Assembly: GCA_002314875.1 (NCBI GenBank)
Contig: DCHS01000038.1
Span: 31,632 to 95,631, forward strand
DNA: 64,000 nucleotides
From: Prevotellaceae bacterium UBA1746
GTDB taxonomy: Bacteria; Bacteroidota; Bacteroidia; Bacteroidales; Bacteroidaceae
Reading direction: 5' to 3'
Shown here: in pieces, positions 9,299 to 18,381 of the stretch
Layout: each line of letters begins with the position of its first letter
Position numbering within the stretch: position 1 is the stretch's first letter
Notes under the pieces: generated by a model
Seen by the model: the letters and a program-made list of their open reading frames with translations, nothing else
Told to the model about the DNA's origin: nothing
Database searches by the model: none
Program-made: the position numbers and the translations under genes

Positions 9299-9410
9299 AA
9301 GCTTTTGTGTTAGTTATTAATTATGAGTTTTGAATTATGAATTTTGAATTAAGGCTGCGCGATGCATTCTACCGCATGGTAAATCTTAATTCAAAATTCT
9401 TAATTCTTAA
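9299..9410. repeat. AATTC-rich intergenic inverted repeat
   Basis: A 15-bp perfect inverted repeat, GAATTTTGAATTAAG (9339-9353) and CTTAATTCAAAATTC (9385-9399), encloses a 31-nt spacer with GATGC/GCATG-like inner pairing. It is flanked by further TTAATTC/TTAATTA repeats. It fills the gap between two minus-strand genes and could form a long hairpin in the transcript. Confidence 0.8.
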
Positions 9411-11390
9411 TTACTTCATCACCTTCTTGCCGTTCTGAATAACGAGACCTTTGTAGGCTTCTGTTACACGACGGCCCGTCAAGTCATAAGAAGGAGCGTT
9501 GTCAGTGTTTGTTTCGATAGTGCTGATGCCGAGTTCTTCAGAGTCCTCACCGACATGAACACGGTTAGCATTGACGATGCGGCCACTCTTCGTATCGATC
9601 AGCATGACGATGACCTTGAGGTTCTCCTTGTTCTGGATAGTGGTGTTGTAGGAAAGATCGAAGTTATGCTGGTAATACTGCGTATCGCCCTCCTTGATGG
9701 GAGCCTTGATAGAGCCCGCAATACCTTCGTAGATTTCGTCAGTAGCAACGAGGACATCGTTGAAGACCACATTGTCAATGACATCAGGTCCCTTGACATA
9801 GGTTTCCCAAACTTCGGGATCCCACTGGAACATAGCGCCCTGATAAGTCATGGGGAGGATGTAGTTGTTAATGGGACCTACCTTACCGTCTTCAACGAGG
9901 GCAAAGGCAAGGGCGTAATGAGCATCATCAGCACTGTATCCGAAGGTCGTGCTGACAGTGCTCTGGATCACATTGTCTGTCTTCCAACGCGTCCAGATTT
10001 GGACATCAGCTTCTACGGTTTCGCTCTGAGAAGCACCGAAATCATCCTCGATACCAAACTTCGTTCGGCGGTTGTACTGATCATAGTACTGGCTGCCGAA
10101 ATAGTTGAGGACACGATTCTCGCGGTCAACATCAGTGAAGATGAAGGGATATTGGGTTACAGCCTTCAGATCATCGAGTTCGAGACAAGTCTTGATATAG
10201 TCGTTTGTTGCAAAACCATCACGGTCATGGATCATGATACCTATATAATTATTATGGTTTCCGCCACAAACAATGGAACTTTCGAATTCATTGTGCCAAT
10301 CGTGGCTCAGACGATCATTGGCAACATGAGAAAGAACGGCATAACCGTCATCACCCGTGTTGAGGAAGTTCTCCATAACCGTTCTGCGGGCTACACGCTT
10401 TGCAACGGTGAGGATATTGGCTTCAGCCTGTTCGTGACCGTCGTTGAGTTCGTTTGGACCACCATTAACCTGAGTGATCTTAACCAATGCCTTGCTCTCA
10501 CCTGTTACCTTGGCAGCAGTCAAGGGGAGTTTGTAAGTCTGGCGGTTCAATGTACCGATGATGGGATGTTCACCCGTGTCATAATGCATGGGTTCAGACT
10601 CCTTACCGTCATAAGTAACCGTATAGTCGAAGTCGTAAATATCTGTTCCGCCATAGTTTTCAACCGTTACGGGAACATCCACCGTGTTACCGATTGCAAC
10701 CACGCCAGTGCCTACACTTTTGATGGCTGCAGCATAGGAATAGAAACCGTCACCGAGGAGAACATGCATACAGAGATTTCCCCAGTTTCCGCCATAGGTA
10801 TTGCAAAGATCGAAGTTGGAATACCATTTTCCGCTGGACCAACTGACGAACATGGCGTTCTGTACCATATCGAGACCAGCAGTAGTATAAACCGGCCACT
10901 TGTCATCGTCAGACTCAATCTTATTGATAGTGAACGAATAGCCGACATAGACGCCTTTGTTATCTATCTGGTAAGGCTCGTCGAAGGCAAAGTCAACGAT
11001 ACCGCCCTTGGTAACGGTAACGGGCTTGCAGACAACATTTGCAGCTTCAGCAGATGCGGGGAGTTCGGTTGATAACCAGATCTTCATGTCCGCGATGTTG
11101 CAATTTCGTTTCAGCCAGAGACGTTCAGCATAGACTTTGGAATCCTTCGCCAACTCATGGTCACCAGGGATATAGATGGCACAATTGTAGGTGTCTGTTC
11201 CTTCTGTACCAAAATCGCTGTACTGATTGTCGTCAATAAAATATCCCCACCAAGCCTGTCCTACTTCAGGATCGATATGGGCTTTGCGAGGAGCATGCTG
11301 GACGTTTCCGCTGTGGCCTATGGTTTGTGCCATGCTGCATAGAGCAAAAAGGGAAGCGAACAAAGCAGTTAAAAATAAGTTCTTTTTCAT
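9411..11390 (-). CDS. Secreted Omp28-like protein lacking the CxxC motif
   Basis: The start is the ATG at 11390, giving signal peptide MKKNLFLTALFASLFALCSMA and 659 residues. The longer frame from 11426 would begin with TTG inside the -7 promoter element and is rejected. The N-terminal half (about 25-240) is a beta-rich domain that resembles the jelly-roll part of secreted peptidases. A middle CARDB-like segment begins near 'GTGVVAIGNTVDVPVTVENY'. The C-terminal part resembles Omp28-type proteins from 'RRTVMENFLNTGDDGYAVLS' onward, matching 'RTIEEEYTGTWCGWCPRGTV' of the protein at 14793-16082, but both Cys are absent. The tail 'SYDLTGRRVTEAYKGLVIQ' with NGKKVMK is T9SS-like. Adhesion or binding is a guess; a redox role is unlikely. 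Confidence 0.78.
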   Translation of the reverse strand: MKKNLFLTALFASLFALCSMAQTIGHSGNVQHAPRKAHIDPEVGQAWWGYFIDDNQYSDFGTEGTDTYNCAIYIPGDHELAKDSKVYAERLWLKRNCNIADMKIWLSTELPASAEAANVVCKPVTVTKGGIVDFAFDEPYQIDNKGVYVGYSFTINKIESDDDKWPVYTTAGLDMVQNAMFVSWSSGKWYSNFDLCNTYGGNWGNLCMHVLLGDGFYSYAAAIKSVGTGVVAIGNTVDVPVTVENYGGTDIYDFDYTVTYDGKESEPMHYDTGEHPIIGTLNRQTYKLPLTAAKVTGESKALVKITQVNGGPNELNDGHEQAEANILTVAKRVARRTVMENFLNTGDDGYAVLSHVANDRLSHDWHNEFESSIVCGGNHNNYIGIMIHDRDGFATNDYIKTCLELDDLKAVTQYPFIFTDVDRENRVLNYFGSQYYDQYNRRTKFGIEDDFGASQSETVEADVQIWTRWKTDNVIQSTVSTTFGYSADDAHYALAFALVEDGKVGPINNYILPMTYQGAMFQWDPEVWETYVKGPDVIDNVVFNDVLVATDEIYEGIAGSIKAPIKEGDTQYYQHNFDLSYNTTIQNKENLKVIVMLIDTKSGRIVNANRVHVGEDSEELGISTIETNTDNAPSYDLTGRRVTEAYKGLVIQNGKKVMK

Positions 11391-11423
11391 TGTGTTTTGA
11401 ATGAATTTGTCTGTATCTGCGTG

Positions 11424-11456
11424 CAAAGGTAGACAAAATTTAGCAAATCGGACAAA
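11424..11456 (-). promoter_or_regulatory. -33/-7 promoter of the 9411-11390 gene
   Basis: On the minus strand, TACCTTTG (11424-11431) fits the Bacteroidales -7 consensus TAnnTTTG, and TTTG (11453-11456) fits -33, with 21 bp between them. The position downstream of the TTG at 11426 supports the ATG start at 11390. Confidence 0.75.
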
Positions 11457-11469
11457 AAACTAACAAATA

Positions 11470-11501
11470 TTTGTTAGAAAGAATAAAAAAGTGTAACTTT
11501 G
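11470..11501 (+). promoter_or_regulatory. -33/-7 promoter of the 11583-14720 gene
   Basis: TTTG at 11470-11473 and TAACTTTG at 11494-11501 are separated by 20 bp, a textbook Bacteroidales promoter. It is back to back with the minus-strand promoter 13 bp away, so the two genes may be regulated together. Confidence 0.8.
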
Positions 11502-11582
11502 CCACCAAATAGCGTAACTAAGTTAACAAAAACAAACAGAAAATCAAGATAGGCTGCAAAGCCTCAAAAATATTTTGTAAAA

Positions 11583-14500
11583 ATGAAACAGATCTTAACA
11601 TTGTTGCTTCTGTTCCTCTCCTCCGTAAGTGTGTATGGACAGAAGAACTTTCCGGATGTAAAACCGCTCCGTGTTCAGCAGGACGCTACGGTAAGTACTG
11701 GCATTCAGGCTCCTGCTGCAAAGGATGGCAAGACCCTCTATTGTGGCGTGCAACTTGACCTCCTCCGTCGTTCTGCAGGTTTGGCAACTTTCAATTTGTC
11801 AGACCCGATGAATTCTTTGACGATTCTTAACAACCGTGCCCTCAACTGGATTGATGATGCTGACTATGATGCTCCCATCGCCGGTGCCTGGGCTAAAGGC
11901 AAGTACTATGCTTTCATCGGTAAGGTTTATTCCTTTGTAACCTGCCGTAAATACTGGGGTACCTTCGATCTTGAAACGGGTAATTTCAGTAAGATCGCTG
12001 ATGCACAGCCCACTCCTACTTTCAGTAATGATGCGATGTACGCTGACTACTCCCCTGTATATAGTATGGCGTACGATAACAAGCAGGAGAAGATGTATGC
12101 CCTCTACTACGACGTTGCAGGTTATACCGGTGGTTTCCTGAACTGTGTTCTCGCTACCGTAGATCTCAGCAGCGGTGTGTTGACCAAGGTGGGTGAATTC
12201 GATAAGATTTATTACAGCATCGCCATCGACCACTTTGGAAAGATGTACGGTCTTACCTACAAGACGGATTCTGACAACAATATCGTCGGTACCAATCTCT
12301 ATCGTATTAATGATGACAACGGCAATGTGGATACTGACGAAAATGGTCTTATCTACGAAGAAGCCCTTATCGGTGAGGTGAAATCTGCTGACGGTGACTC
12401 TTTTGCCGGAGGTACTCTTCAGGATATGGACTTCGATAACGATTCCTGGGTCATCCGCTGGAACCGTATCAGCAGCGCTGGTACCTATATCTGCGAACTG
12501 AATCCTGAAACCGCTGTTTATTCCAATTCCCAGCTCATCGGTTCAAATGCTACCGTTGTCGGTATCTATGCTCCCTATACTCCCGCTGACAGTCCTTCGG
12601 CTCCTGGTCATGTTCATGACCTTAAGGCTACTCCTGCCGCTCAGGGTGCTAACAGCGTAACCCTTTCATGGACTAATCCCACGCAGTCTTGGGACCGTCA
12701 CGACGTTGAGGCGGTTACCGAGGTCCATATCTATCGTGGTGAAGAACTGATCGGCATTGTTACAGACGGTGTTGAAAAGGGCGCTCAGAGTTCCTTCACT
12801 GATGATGAGGCTGCCTCTGGTTTCAGCACCTACAAGGTCGTTCCCTGTCGTAACGAGGACGAAGAAGGTGTTTCCACTTCCGTTCAGGTCTTTGTAGGCT
12901 ATGACGTTCCCGGTGCTCCTGAAAATGTAACCCTCTCTTCCGCTGACGGCTATAACAGCGAAATCACCTGGGAGGCTCCCAGTGTTGGCAAGTACAACGG
13001 TTGGTATGATCCTACCACTTTGACTTATACCATTACCCGTAATCCTGACAACAAGGTTGTTGCAAAGAATATCGCTGAGAATCATTTCACCGATAATACC
13101 TTGACGACGACCCAGTCCTATTCTTATACAGTACAGGCAAGCAATGCCACGGGTACGGGTCTTTCTGCAACCTCCAACGAACTCATTCTCGGTCCTGCCA
13201 TCAATCCTCCTTATTCTGTATCCTTCACGGACAATCAGGCAGCAAGCCTCTGGACGCCTCTTGATGCCAATGCTGACGGAGACGGATGGCGTTTCGAGGA
13301 CTTCTGGGATGCTTGGATTTCTACCAACTACGGCAACACCGGTGACGACTGGCTGTTCTCTCCCGACTTTGCTTTTGAGAAGGGTCATAGCTACCGTGTA
13401 AGTTTCGGCCTTTACAAGCCTTACCATAGTTCTGGCGGTAAGGAATTCATTACCTTCAAGTATGGTCAGGGTGCGAGTGTTGAAGCCATGACTGGTACCA
13501 TGGATGAAATGGTGGAAATCGCTAACTACGATACCCGCTACTATTCTTACACCCTCACTGCTGATGTTACGGGTAAGTACAATCTCGGTCTAAATGCTCG
13601 TGGTGAGGCTTCCAACTGGGGTACCTACTTTACGGCTTTCTCTATCAACGAGGTAAGTTCCTGCGACCTTGCAGCAACGGCTGTAAGCGGTCCTTCTTCT
13701 GTGAATGCTACTGCAAAGAACAACTACACCGTTACCGTTTTCAACAAGGGTGCTGTTACTGCTGAATCATACTCAGTTCAGCTTGTTGACGATGACGACA
13801 ATGTTCTCGGTGAGACCAAGGTTACTGAACCTCTCGCTCCTCAGAAAGAGACGACGGTGAAGGTGGCATGGACTCCTGCTGCAGAACTTGCAAATAGCGT
13901 TGTTGAAGTTTATGGCCGTGTCCTCTTTGATGGTGACGGCGATGCTTCCAACGATAATACCGACGAACCTCTCAAGGTTACCGTCGGTGCCCCTGGCAAC
14001 AGTTCATGGGTGGACTATACCGGCCAGGAAGGTTGGGCTGACGCTACCAATGACAATTCCCTCGTTCCCTTCGGCTTCTCTTACAAATCAACTTGGAGTG
14101 AGGTGATTTACAACGCTGCTGATATGGATCTTCCCAATGGTGATATTGCAATTTCCAAGATCAGTTACGACTATAATTTCGGATCATCTGTTGAGGCTAA
14201 AATCAAAACTTATATCGGTGCTACCGACAAGAAGAGTTTCAGTAATGTTTCTGATCTCATCGGTCAGGATGCTCTTACGCTTGTCAGCGACTCCACTTTC
14301 GATATGCTCCGTGGTACTGGCACCTTGACGATTCATTTCACCAAGCCCTTCGTGGTTAAGGCTGGCCAGAACATCGTTATCGCTATCGATCGTCCTTACG
14401 AAAGTTACAATGATGCTGATGTCTTCAACAATCACTTCACCAGTCTTGACAGCACTCCCTTGCAGACTTCGCTTCAGTTCGGCCACGACTCTACAAAGTT

Positions 14501-14720
14501 TGACTGGACGGGTTCGGTAAATACCTATACCAGCTGTTGGATTCCTGTTACCCACTTCTTCGTTGAAGAATGTTCAACGGGCATCGAAAGTGTTTATTGC
14601 AATGCCAAGAGCGCTGAAATCTATACCCTCAGCGGTGTTCGTGTAAACTCTGCCAAGGATCTTCACGGTACCTATATTCAGCGTTCAAACGGCCAGGTTA
14701 AGAAGGTGATTTTGAAGTAA
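11583..14720 (+). CDS. Large secreted multidomain protein: FN3, cleaved-adhesin-like, CARDB, T9SS-type tail
   Basis: A 1045-residue protein with signal peptide MKQILTLLLLFLSSVSVYGQ. The first ~320 residues look like a repetitive beta-propeller or PQQ-like domain ('GKTLYCGVQLDLL', 'MYGLTYKTDSDNN'). Two fibronectin type III modules follow (about 345-440 and 445-535; 'NSVTLSWTNPTQSWDRHDVE', 'YNSEITWEAPSVGKYNGWYD'). Next is a 'choice-of-anchor J'/cleaved adhesin-like jelly roll (about 540-695; 'DGWRFEDFWDAW', 'TGDDWLFSPDF'), a CARDB-type domain (about 700-790; 'YTVTVFNKGAVTAESYSVQL') and another beta domain. The tail is 'AEIYTLSGVRVNSAKDLHGT' with KKVILK. Similar domain strings occur in gingipain-associated and other Bacteroidales surface proteins, but no peptidase is present here. 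It is probably co-transcribed with the Omp28-like gene 72 bp downstream. Confidence 0.82.
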   Translation: MKQILTLLLLFLSSVSVYGQKNFPDVKPLRVQQDATVSTGIQAPAAKDGKTLYCGVQLDLLRRSAGLATFNLSDPMNSLTILNNRALNWIDDADYDAPIAGAWAKGKYYAFIGKVYSFVTCRKYWGTFDLETGNFSKIADAQPTPTFSNDAMYADYSPVYSMAYDNKQEKMYALYYDVAGYTGGFLNCVLATVDLSSGVLTKVGEFDKIYYSIAIDHFGKMYGLTYKTDSDNNIVGTNLYRINDDNGNVDTDENGLIYEEALIGEVKSADGDSFAGGTLQDMDFDNDSWVIRWNRISSAGTYICELNPETAVYSNSQLIGSNATVVGIYAPYTPADSPSAPGHVHDLKATPAAQGANSVTLSWTNPTQSWDRHDVEAVTEVHIYRGEELIGIVTDGVEKGAQSSFTDDEAASGFSTYKVVPCRNEDEEGVSTSVQVFVGYDVPGAPENVTLSSADGYNSEITWEAPSVGKYNGWYDPTTLTYTITRNPDNKVVAKNIAENHFTDNTLTTTQSYSYTVQASNATGTGLSATSNELILGPAINPPYSVSFTDNQAASLWTPLDANADGDGWRFEDFWDAWISTNYGNTGDDWLFSPDFAFEKGHSYRVSFGLYKPYHSSGGKEFITFKYGQGASVEAMTGTMDEMVEIANYDTRYYSYTLTADVTGKYNLGLNARGEASNWGTYFTAFSINEVSSCDLAATAVSGPSSVNATAKNNYTVTVFNKGAVTAESYSVQLVDDDDNVLGETKVTEPLAPQKETTVKVAWTPAAELANSVVEVYGRVLFDGDGDASNDNTDEPLKVTVGAPGNSSWVDYTGQEGWADATNDNSLVPFGFSYKSTWSEVIYNAADMDLPNGDIAISKISYDYNFGSSVEAKIKTYIGATDKKSFSNVSDLIGQDALTLVSDSTFDMLRGTGTLTIHFTKPFVVKAGQNIVIAIDRPYESYNDADVFNNHFTSLDSTPLQTSLQFGHDSTKFDWTGSVNTYTSCWIPVTHFFVEECSTGIESVYCNAKSAEIYTLSGVRVNSAKDLHGTYIQRSNGQVKKVILK

Positions 14721-14792
14721 TCATCAAGAAAGAAATAATCTTTTAGTCAAGAATTTGTGATAAAAGCCCAGATGGGATAAAAGTACAAATTA

Positions 14793-16082
14793 ATGAATAA
14801 GAAAAGCCTTTCAATATTTGCGCTGTCATTCGTCGCGTTGAGTTGTTCGGCGCAGACGAATGCAGCGTCTTTTCCGTTGAATTTCGATGACGGCTATACC
14901 ATTCTTCACAGCAATGCGAAGGTTGATATTCTCTTTCACAACGATGGTTCAGCGCCGATAACCAGTTTAGCCTACACCGTTGAAGATATCAGTTCCGGCT
15001 CTATTTCCAGCGAGAAGACGCTGACCTTCACTGATGCTGTTCCTGCTGGTGAAAATGGTACGGCGACCTTCAAGGTCCCTGCAGGCTCTTCTGTTGGTGT
15101 TTGCCAAAAGAATGTCACCATCACCAAGGTCAATGGTGTTGCCAACGAAACGGCTGCGATTAAGGCTTCTGCTTCCGGTAATATCTGTACGCTTTCGGAG
15201 AAGATGCCGAAACGAACGATTGAGGAGGAATACACCGGAACTTGGTGTGGCTGGTGTCCGCGTGGTACGGTCGGTATAGAGCAACTTTCGGAGAAGTATC
15301 CCGATACTTTCGTCGGTGCTGCTTTCCACTATGATGATGAATTCTGGTTCTCGGAAGTAGGCTATCACGATGGTTTCCCGCAATGCGAACTCAATCGCCA
15401 TGCTAACGTTGATCCTTACAACGGCTCAACGGGTTCTGAGCCTTTGGGCATCGAGAAAGATTACCTCAAAGAGCAGAATATCCTGCCTTTTGCTTCCCTC
15501 GATATGCAGGCCGTCTGGGCGGATAACAGCAAGCAGAAAATCATGGTGAAGAGCAATATGAAATTCGTCTATAACACCTCTGATGAATTTGCTTTGCTCT
15601 ACATCCTTACCGAGAACGGACTTTCCGGTTCACGCCAGGCCAGTTACTATTCTGGCAAAGAAGAATATGCCGGCGATCCCTATATGGCATTCTGGTACAA
15701 TGGAGGTTCAACGAATGTTTACAACCATGTCGTCGTTGCTTTTGCAGGTCGTGAAAACGGTATCGATGGCAGTGTTTCTTCTCCCGTCAGCGTGGGTATG
15801 GAACAGTCCTATGACTATTGTTTCGATATCTCCGGTAACAGCCGCATCAAGGACAAGAGTAAACTTCACATGATTGTCTGTCTTCTCGATAAGACCAAAG
15901 GAACCATCATCAACACCGATTTCGGAGAAATCTCATCAGAGGAAACGGGCATCAGATCTGTTTCATCATCTCCTTCCTCCGCTACCTATTATAGTTTGGA
16001 TGGTAGAAGATTATCTTCTCCTTCTAATACTATCTCCATCGTCCGTCATCCCGACGGCACCTCCGTTTTGCAAACCAGATAA
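14793..16082 (+). CDS. Omp28-related secreted protein with CGWC motif
   Basis: A 429-residue protein with signal peptide ending ALSCSAQ. The N-terminal ~125 residues form a CARDB/Ig-like domain ('KVDILFHNDGSAPITSLAYT'). The Omp28 region starts at about residue 141 with 'RTIEEEYTGTWCGWCPRGTV'; Cys152 and Cys155 form a thioredoxin-like CGWC pair, followed by 'VGAAFHYDDEF' and a Cys in 'FPQCELNRHA'. Omp28-family proteins are outer-membrane or surface proteins of Bacteroidetes; the CxxC suggests disulfide chemistry, which is not proven for the family. The tail ('YYSLDGRRLSSPS', ending QTR) is an atypical sorting tail without the terminal Lys. It probably shares the promoter at 11470. Confidence 0.85.
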   Translation: MNKKSLSIFALSFVALSCSAQTNAASFPLNFDDGYTILHSNAKVDILFHNDGSAPITSLAYTVEDISSGSISSEKTLTFTDAVPAGENGTATFKVPAGSSVGVCQKNVTITKVNGVANETAAIKASASGNICTLSEKMPKRTIEEEYTGTWCGWCPRGTVGIEQLSEKYPDTFVGAAFHYDDEFWFSEVGYHDGFPQCELNRHANVDPYNGSTGSEPLGIEKDYLKEQNILPFASLDMQAVWADNSKQKIMVKSNMKFVYNTSDEFALLYILTENGLSGSRQASYYSGKEEYAGDPYMAFWYNGGSTNVYNHVVVAFAGRENGIDGSVSSPVSVGMEQSYDYCFDISGNSRIKDKSKLHMIVCLLDKTKGTIINTDFGEISSEETGIRSVSSSPSSATYYSLDGRRLSSPSNTISIVRHPDGTSVLQTR

Positions 16083-16092
16083 AATGGAAGCC

Positions 16093-16135
16093 AAAAAAGA
16101 AGACCACGAACCCATCCGTTCGTGGTCTTCTTTTT
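16093..16135. terminator. Bidirectional intrinsic terminator
   Basis: The 15-bp stem AAGAAGACCACGAAC/GTTCGTGGTCTTCTT (16097-16111 with 16118-16132) has a 6-nt loop, an A-run before it and T-run after it. It separates convergent genes ending at 16082 (+) and 16153 (-). Confidence 0.93.
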
Positions 16136-16152
16136 AATTTACCTTTTAGCTT

Positions 16153-18366
16153 TTACTGGGTAATCTCTTTTCTTCCATTCACGATGTTGATGCCTTTCTG
16201 GATTCTGCTGATGCGCTGACCATAGAGATTGAAGAGAGCATCGGTGCGGTTGGGGAGGGTAGTGACATTGCTGATACCTTCAGGACCGCCGTTGTAGGTG
16301 ATGTGGATGGGACGCTTGTAGGAATTGATGGCATCGATGACAAAAGTCAGCGTGTTGTTGACCTTGGTGACCGTCATGGTACCGCGTTCCAGCATCCATA
16401 CAGGAACTTCCAGACCGCCGGCAGTCTTCTTGGCGTAGTAGGAAGGATAGATGACGCCGTCATATACACCGGGACAGGGCTGAATGGTCCATAGTTCTTC
16501 GGTGTCAGCGATGGTGTAGGTTCCTTCAGGGATGAAGATGTTCTTGTCCTGCTTGGGAGCATAGATAACGAGGGTCAGCACTTCACCGCGTTCAGCGCTG
16601 TAAGCGTTGAGATAGAGATAGCCGTCGCTGTTTAGGAAGTTTTCCTTGGTAACCTCATCCTGATCGCCGAAGTTCGCCGTAAGTTCACCTTCCTGAGCAT
16701 CATATTCCTTCTTTTCCATATACTCGCTGTCCCACTTGGTCAGCATGGTGATGTTGAAGTGGTGAACTTCGGTATCCATCGCATCGGCACTGATGACAGC
16801 CGTGATGTTCTCATCAGCATCCATCGTAATCTTCACCGTACCGTTCATAAAGTACATCTGGCGCTGGGTATTGTTGTTCACAATATAGCCCCAAACATTT
16901 CCACCGTCAATATCGAATTCGCCTTCAGTGGTTTCGGTGCCAATCACGGTAATCTGAACGGTGTAGTCTCCGTTGTCGCTGTCACCCTGAATACGTTCTG
17001 CCTGTTCCTTTTCAAGGGCATTGATATATTCGCAGTTACTGCAGAAAACATCGATATTATCAACGGCTTCAGAAACTACATAGCGCATGTCGAGCTTGTA
17101 TTCCTTGTAGTCGTTGGCATAGAAGGAGCAGGTTACAACGAGCTGGTCGTTGGCGTCCGTACAGAGTTCAGCATCGTGGAAGAAGAGGGCATATCCTACC
17201 TTATTGCCATAGGCAACAGCAGCAGAGAGGGTAGAGAAGTCGGCAACCGGTCCCATCTTCATTTCGCCGCTCACCTGTGCATCGTAGGTGTCGTTATACC
17301 CCTGCGTCATGAAGTAGCCCCAGAAACTCTGTGCCTGGGCATTGGTAATCTTCACGTCGATAGGTTCACCGCCGTCGGGGAGCGTCAGCGTCATGTGGAT
17401 GTTGTAGCGGATAGAGTCCGTTCCCACAAAACTGGTGTTGATATCGAAAAGTTTGTTGTCGGTAAGGGTGGCATAAGCCGTCTGCTGTTCTGCAATACCG
17501 ACAGCATTGCTGCCATTAACATCCGTACAAACCAGGGTATATTCCGACATGATGTGGTCCTTGTCGAACTCACCCGTCAGACCGCCCTTCAAGGCTACCT
17601 GGGCATAGAGTCCCGTTGCCTCGTCCTTACCAAAATACAGCGCTTCGGAAGGATAGATTTCGCAGTCATCAGGATTGCAGACGATCTCGAGGTTCTTCTC
17701 TTCCTTGGGCTTGATGGGAGCAGGCTGGGTGATGAGATAGTGGTACTGCTGTTCAGGACCTTCATAAGTAACCTTTCCATAATCATCGTGCTTGATGATC
17801 TTGCCCCAAACGTCGCCTTCCATCTTCAACGCACCATCTTCATCTTCGGTAACGGTGAGGTCAATGCGCTGATAGCGAATGGTATCGAGCTGTGCAGATT
17901 CCGAATGACCGTAGTTGAGACGGATGAGTTGGTTAAGACTGGTGTAATGGCCTGCGGGAGACTTTGAATTTCCGGATCTCAAGTGGAACTTGAACATGAA
18001 ATAGTCTCCGTCGGCTTGCTCGTCAGAGAAGAAGGACATAAACCATCCACCTTCAAAGGGTTCAACATAGGCAAAGTGGTCAGCGGTTACATAGATGATG
18101 CCGTCGTCACCAACCACCACCTTCTTCGCAGACTGACGGGGAGCAATAGGGGTTCCCAGGTTGAGCGAAGGCTGGTTTTCTGCCTTGGAATTTACCTGAG
18201 AAGCAAGGTTAAGTTTGCTCTTGAAACTCGTCGTCTCAGGTGCGGCACTGATTTCCTTCTGTTCCCCTTGGGGCATTTTTGCTGTGGGCTTATTGAAATC
18301 AATAGCGCTTGCACTGACTGCAAAAGCCATTCCCAGTAAAAGGGTACAAATCTTAATGAATTTCAT
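16153..18366 (-). CDS. Secreted protein of unknown function, last gene of M6-protease operon
   Basis: A 737-residue protein with signal peptide MKFIKICTLLLGMAFAVSASA, then a low-complexity stretch of about 50 residues and several beta-rich modules. The modules share a pattern of an aromatic beta strand, then 'GDVWGKI' or 'GNVWGYIV', then a hydrophilic strand pair ('GTVKITMDADENITAVISAD', 'GTMTVTKVNNTLTFVIDAIN'), suggesting three or four duplicated barrel-like units. The tail 'ALFNLYGQRISRIQKGINIV' with NGRKEITQ is T9SS-like. It starts 15 bp after the M6 protease gene, so it is its operon partner. No known domain was recognised. Confidence 0.8.
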   Translation of the reverse strand: MKFIKICTLLLGMAFAVSASAIDFNKPTAKMPQGEQKEISAAPETTSFKSKLNLASQVNSKAENQPSLNLGTPIAPRQSAKKVVVGDDGIIYVTADHFAYVEPFEGGWFMSFFSDEQADGDYFMFKFHLRSGNSKSPAGHYTSLNQLIRLNYGHSESAQLDTIRYQRIDLTVTEDEDGALKMEGDVWGKIIKHDDYGKVTYEGPEQQYHYLITQPAPIKPKEEKNLEIVCNPDDCEIYPSEALYFGKDEATGLYAQVALKGGLTGEFDKDHIMSEYTLVCTDVNGSNAVGIAEQQTAYATLTDNKLFDINTSFVGTDSIRYNIHMTLTLPDGGEPIDVKITNAQAQSFWGYFMTQGYNDTYDAQVSGEMKMGPVADFSTLSAAVAYGNKVGYALFFHDAELCTDANDQLVVTCSFYANDYKEYKLDMRYVVSEAVDNIDVFCSNCEYINALEKEQAERIQGDSDNGDYTVQITVIGTETTEGEFDIDGGNVWGYIVNNNTQRQMYFMNGTVKITMDADENITAVISADAMDTEVHHFNITMLTKWDSEYMEKKEYDAQEGELTANFGDQDEVTKENFLNSDGYLYLNAYSAERGEVLTLVIYAPKQDKNIFIPEGTYTIADTEELWTIQPCPGVYDGVIYPSYYAKKTAGGLEVPVWMLERGTMTVTKVNNTLTFVIDAINSYKRPIHITYNGGPEGISNVTTLPNRTDALFNLYGQRISRIQKGINIVNGRKEITQ

Positions 18367-18381
18367 GGGGATATATTGTTT

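Noticed and set aside
9555..11072. Long open frame of 505 codons on the plus strand
   Set aside because: It lies antisense to the whole of the 9411-11390 gene. Its translation has no signal, motif or plausible domain, while the minus-strand frame has a signal peptide, promoter and sorting tail.
16759..17967. 402-codon open frame on the plus strand
   Set aside because: Antisense shadow of the secreted protein gene at 16153-18366, created by its codon bias.
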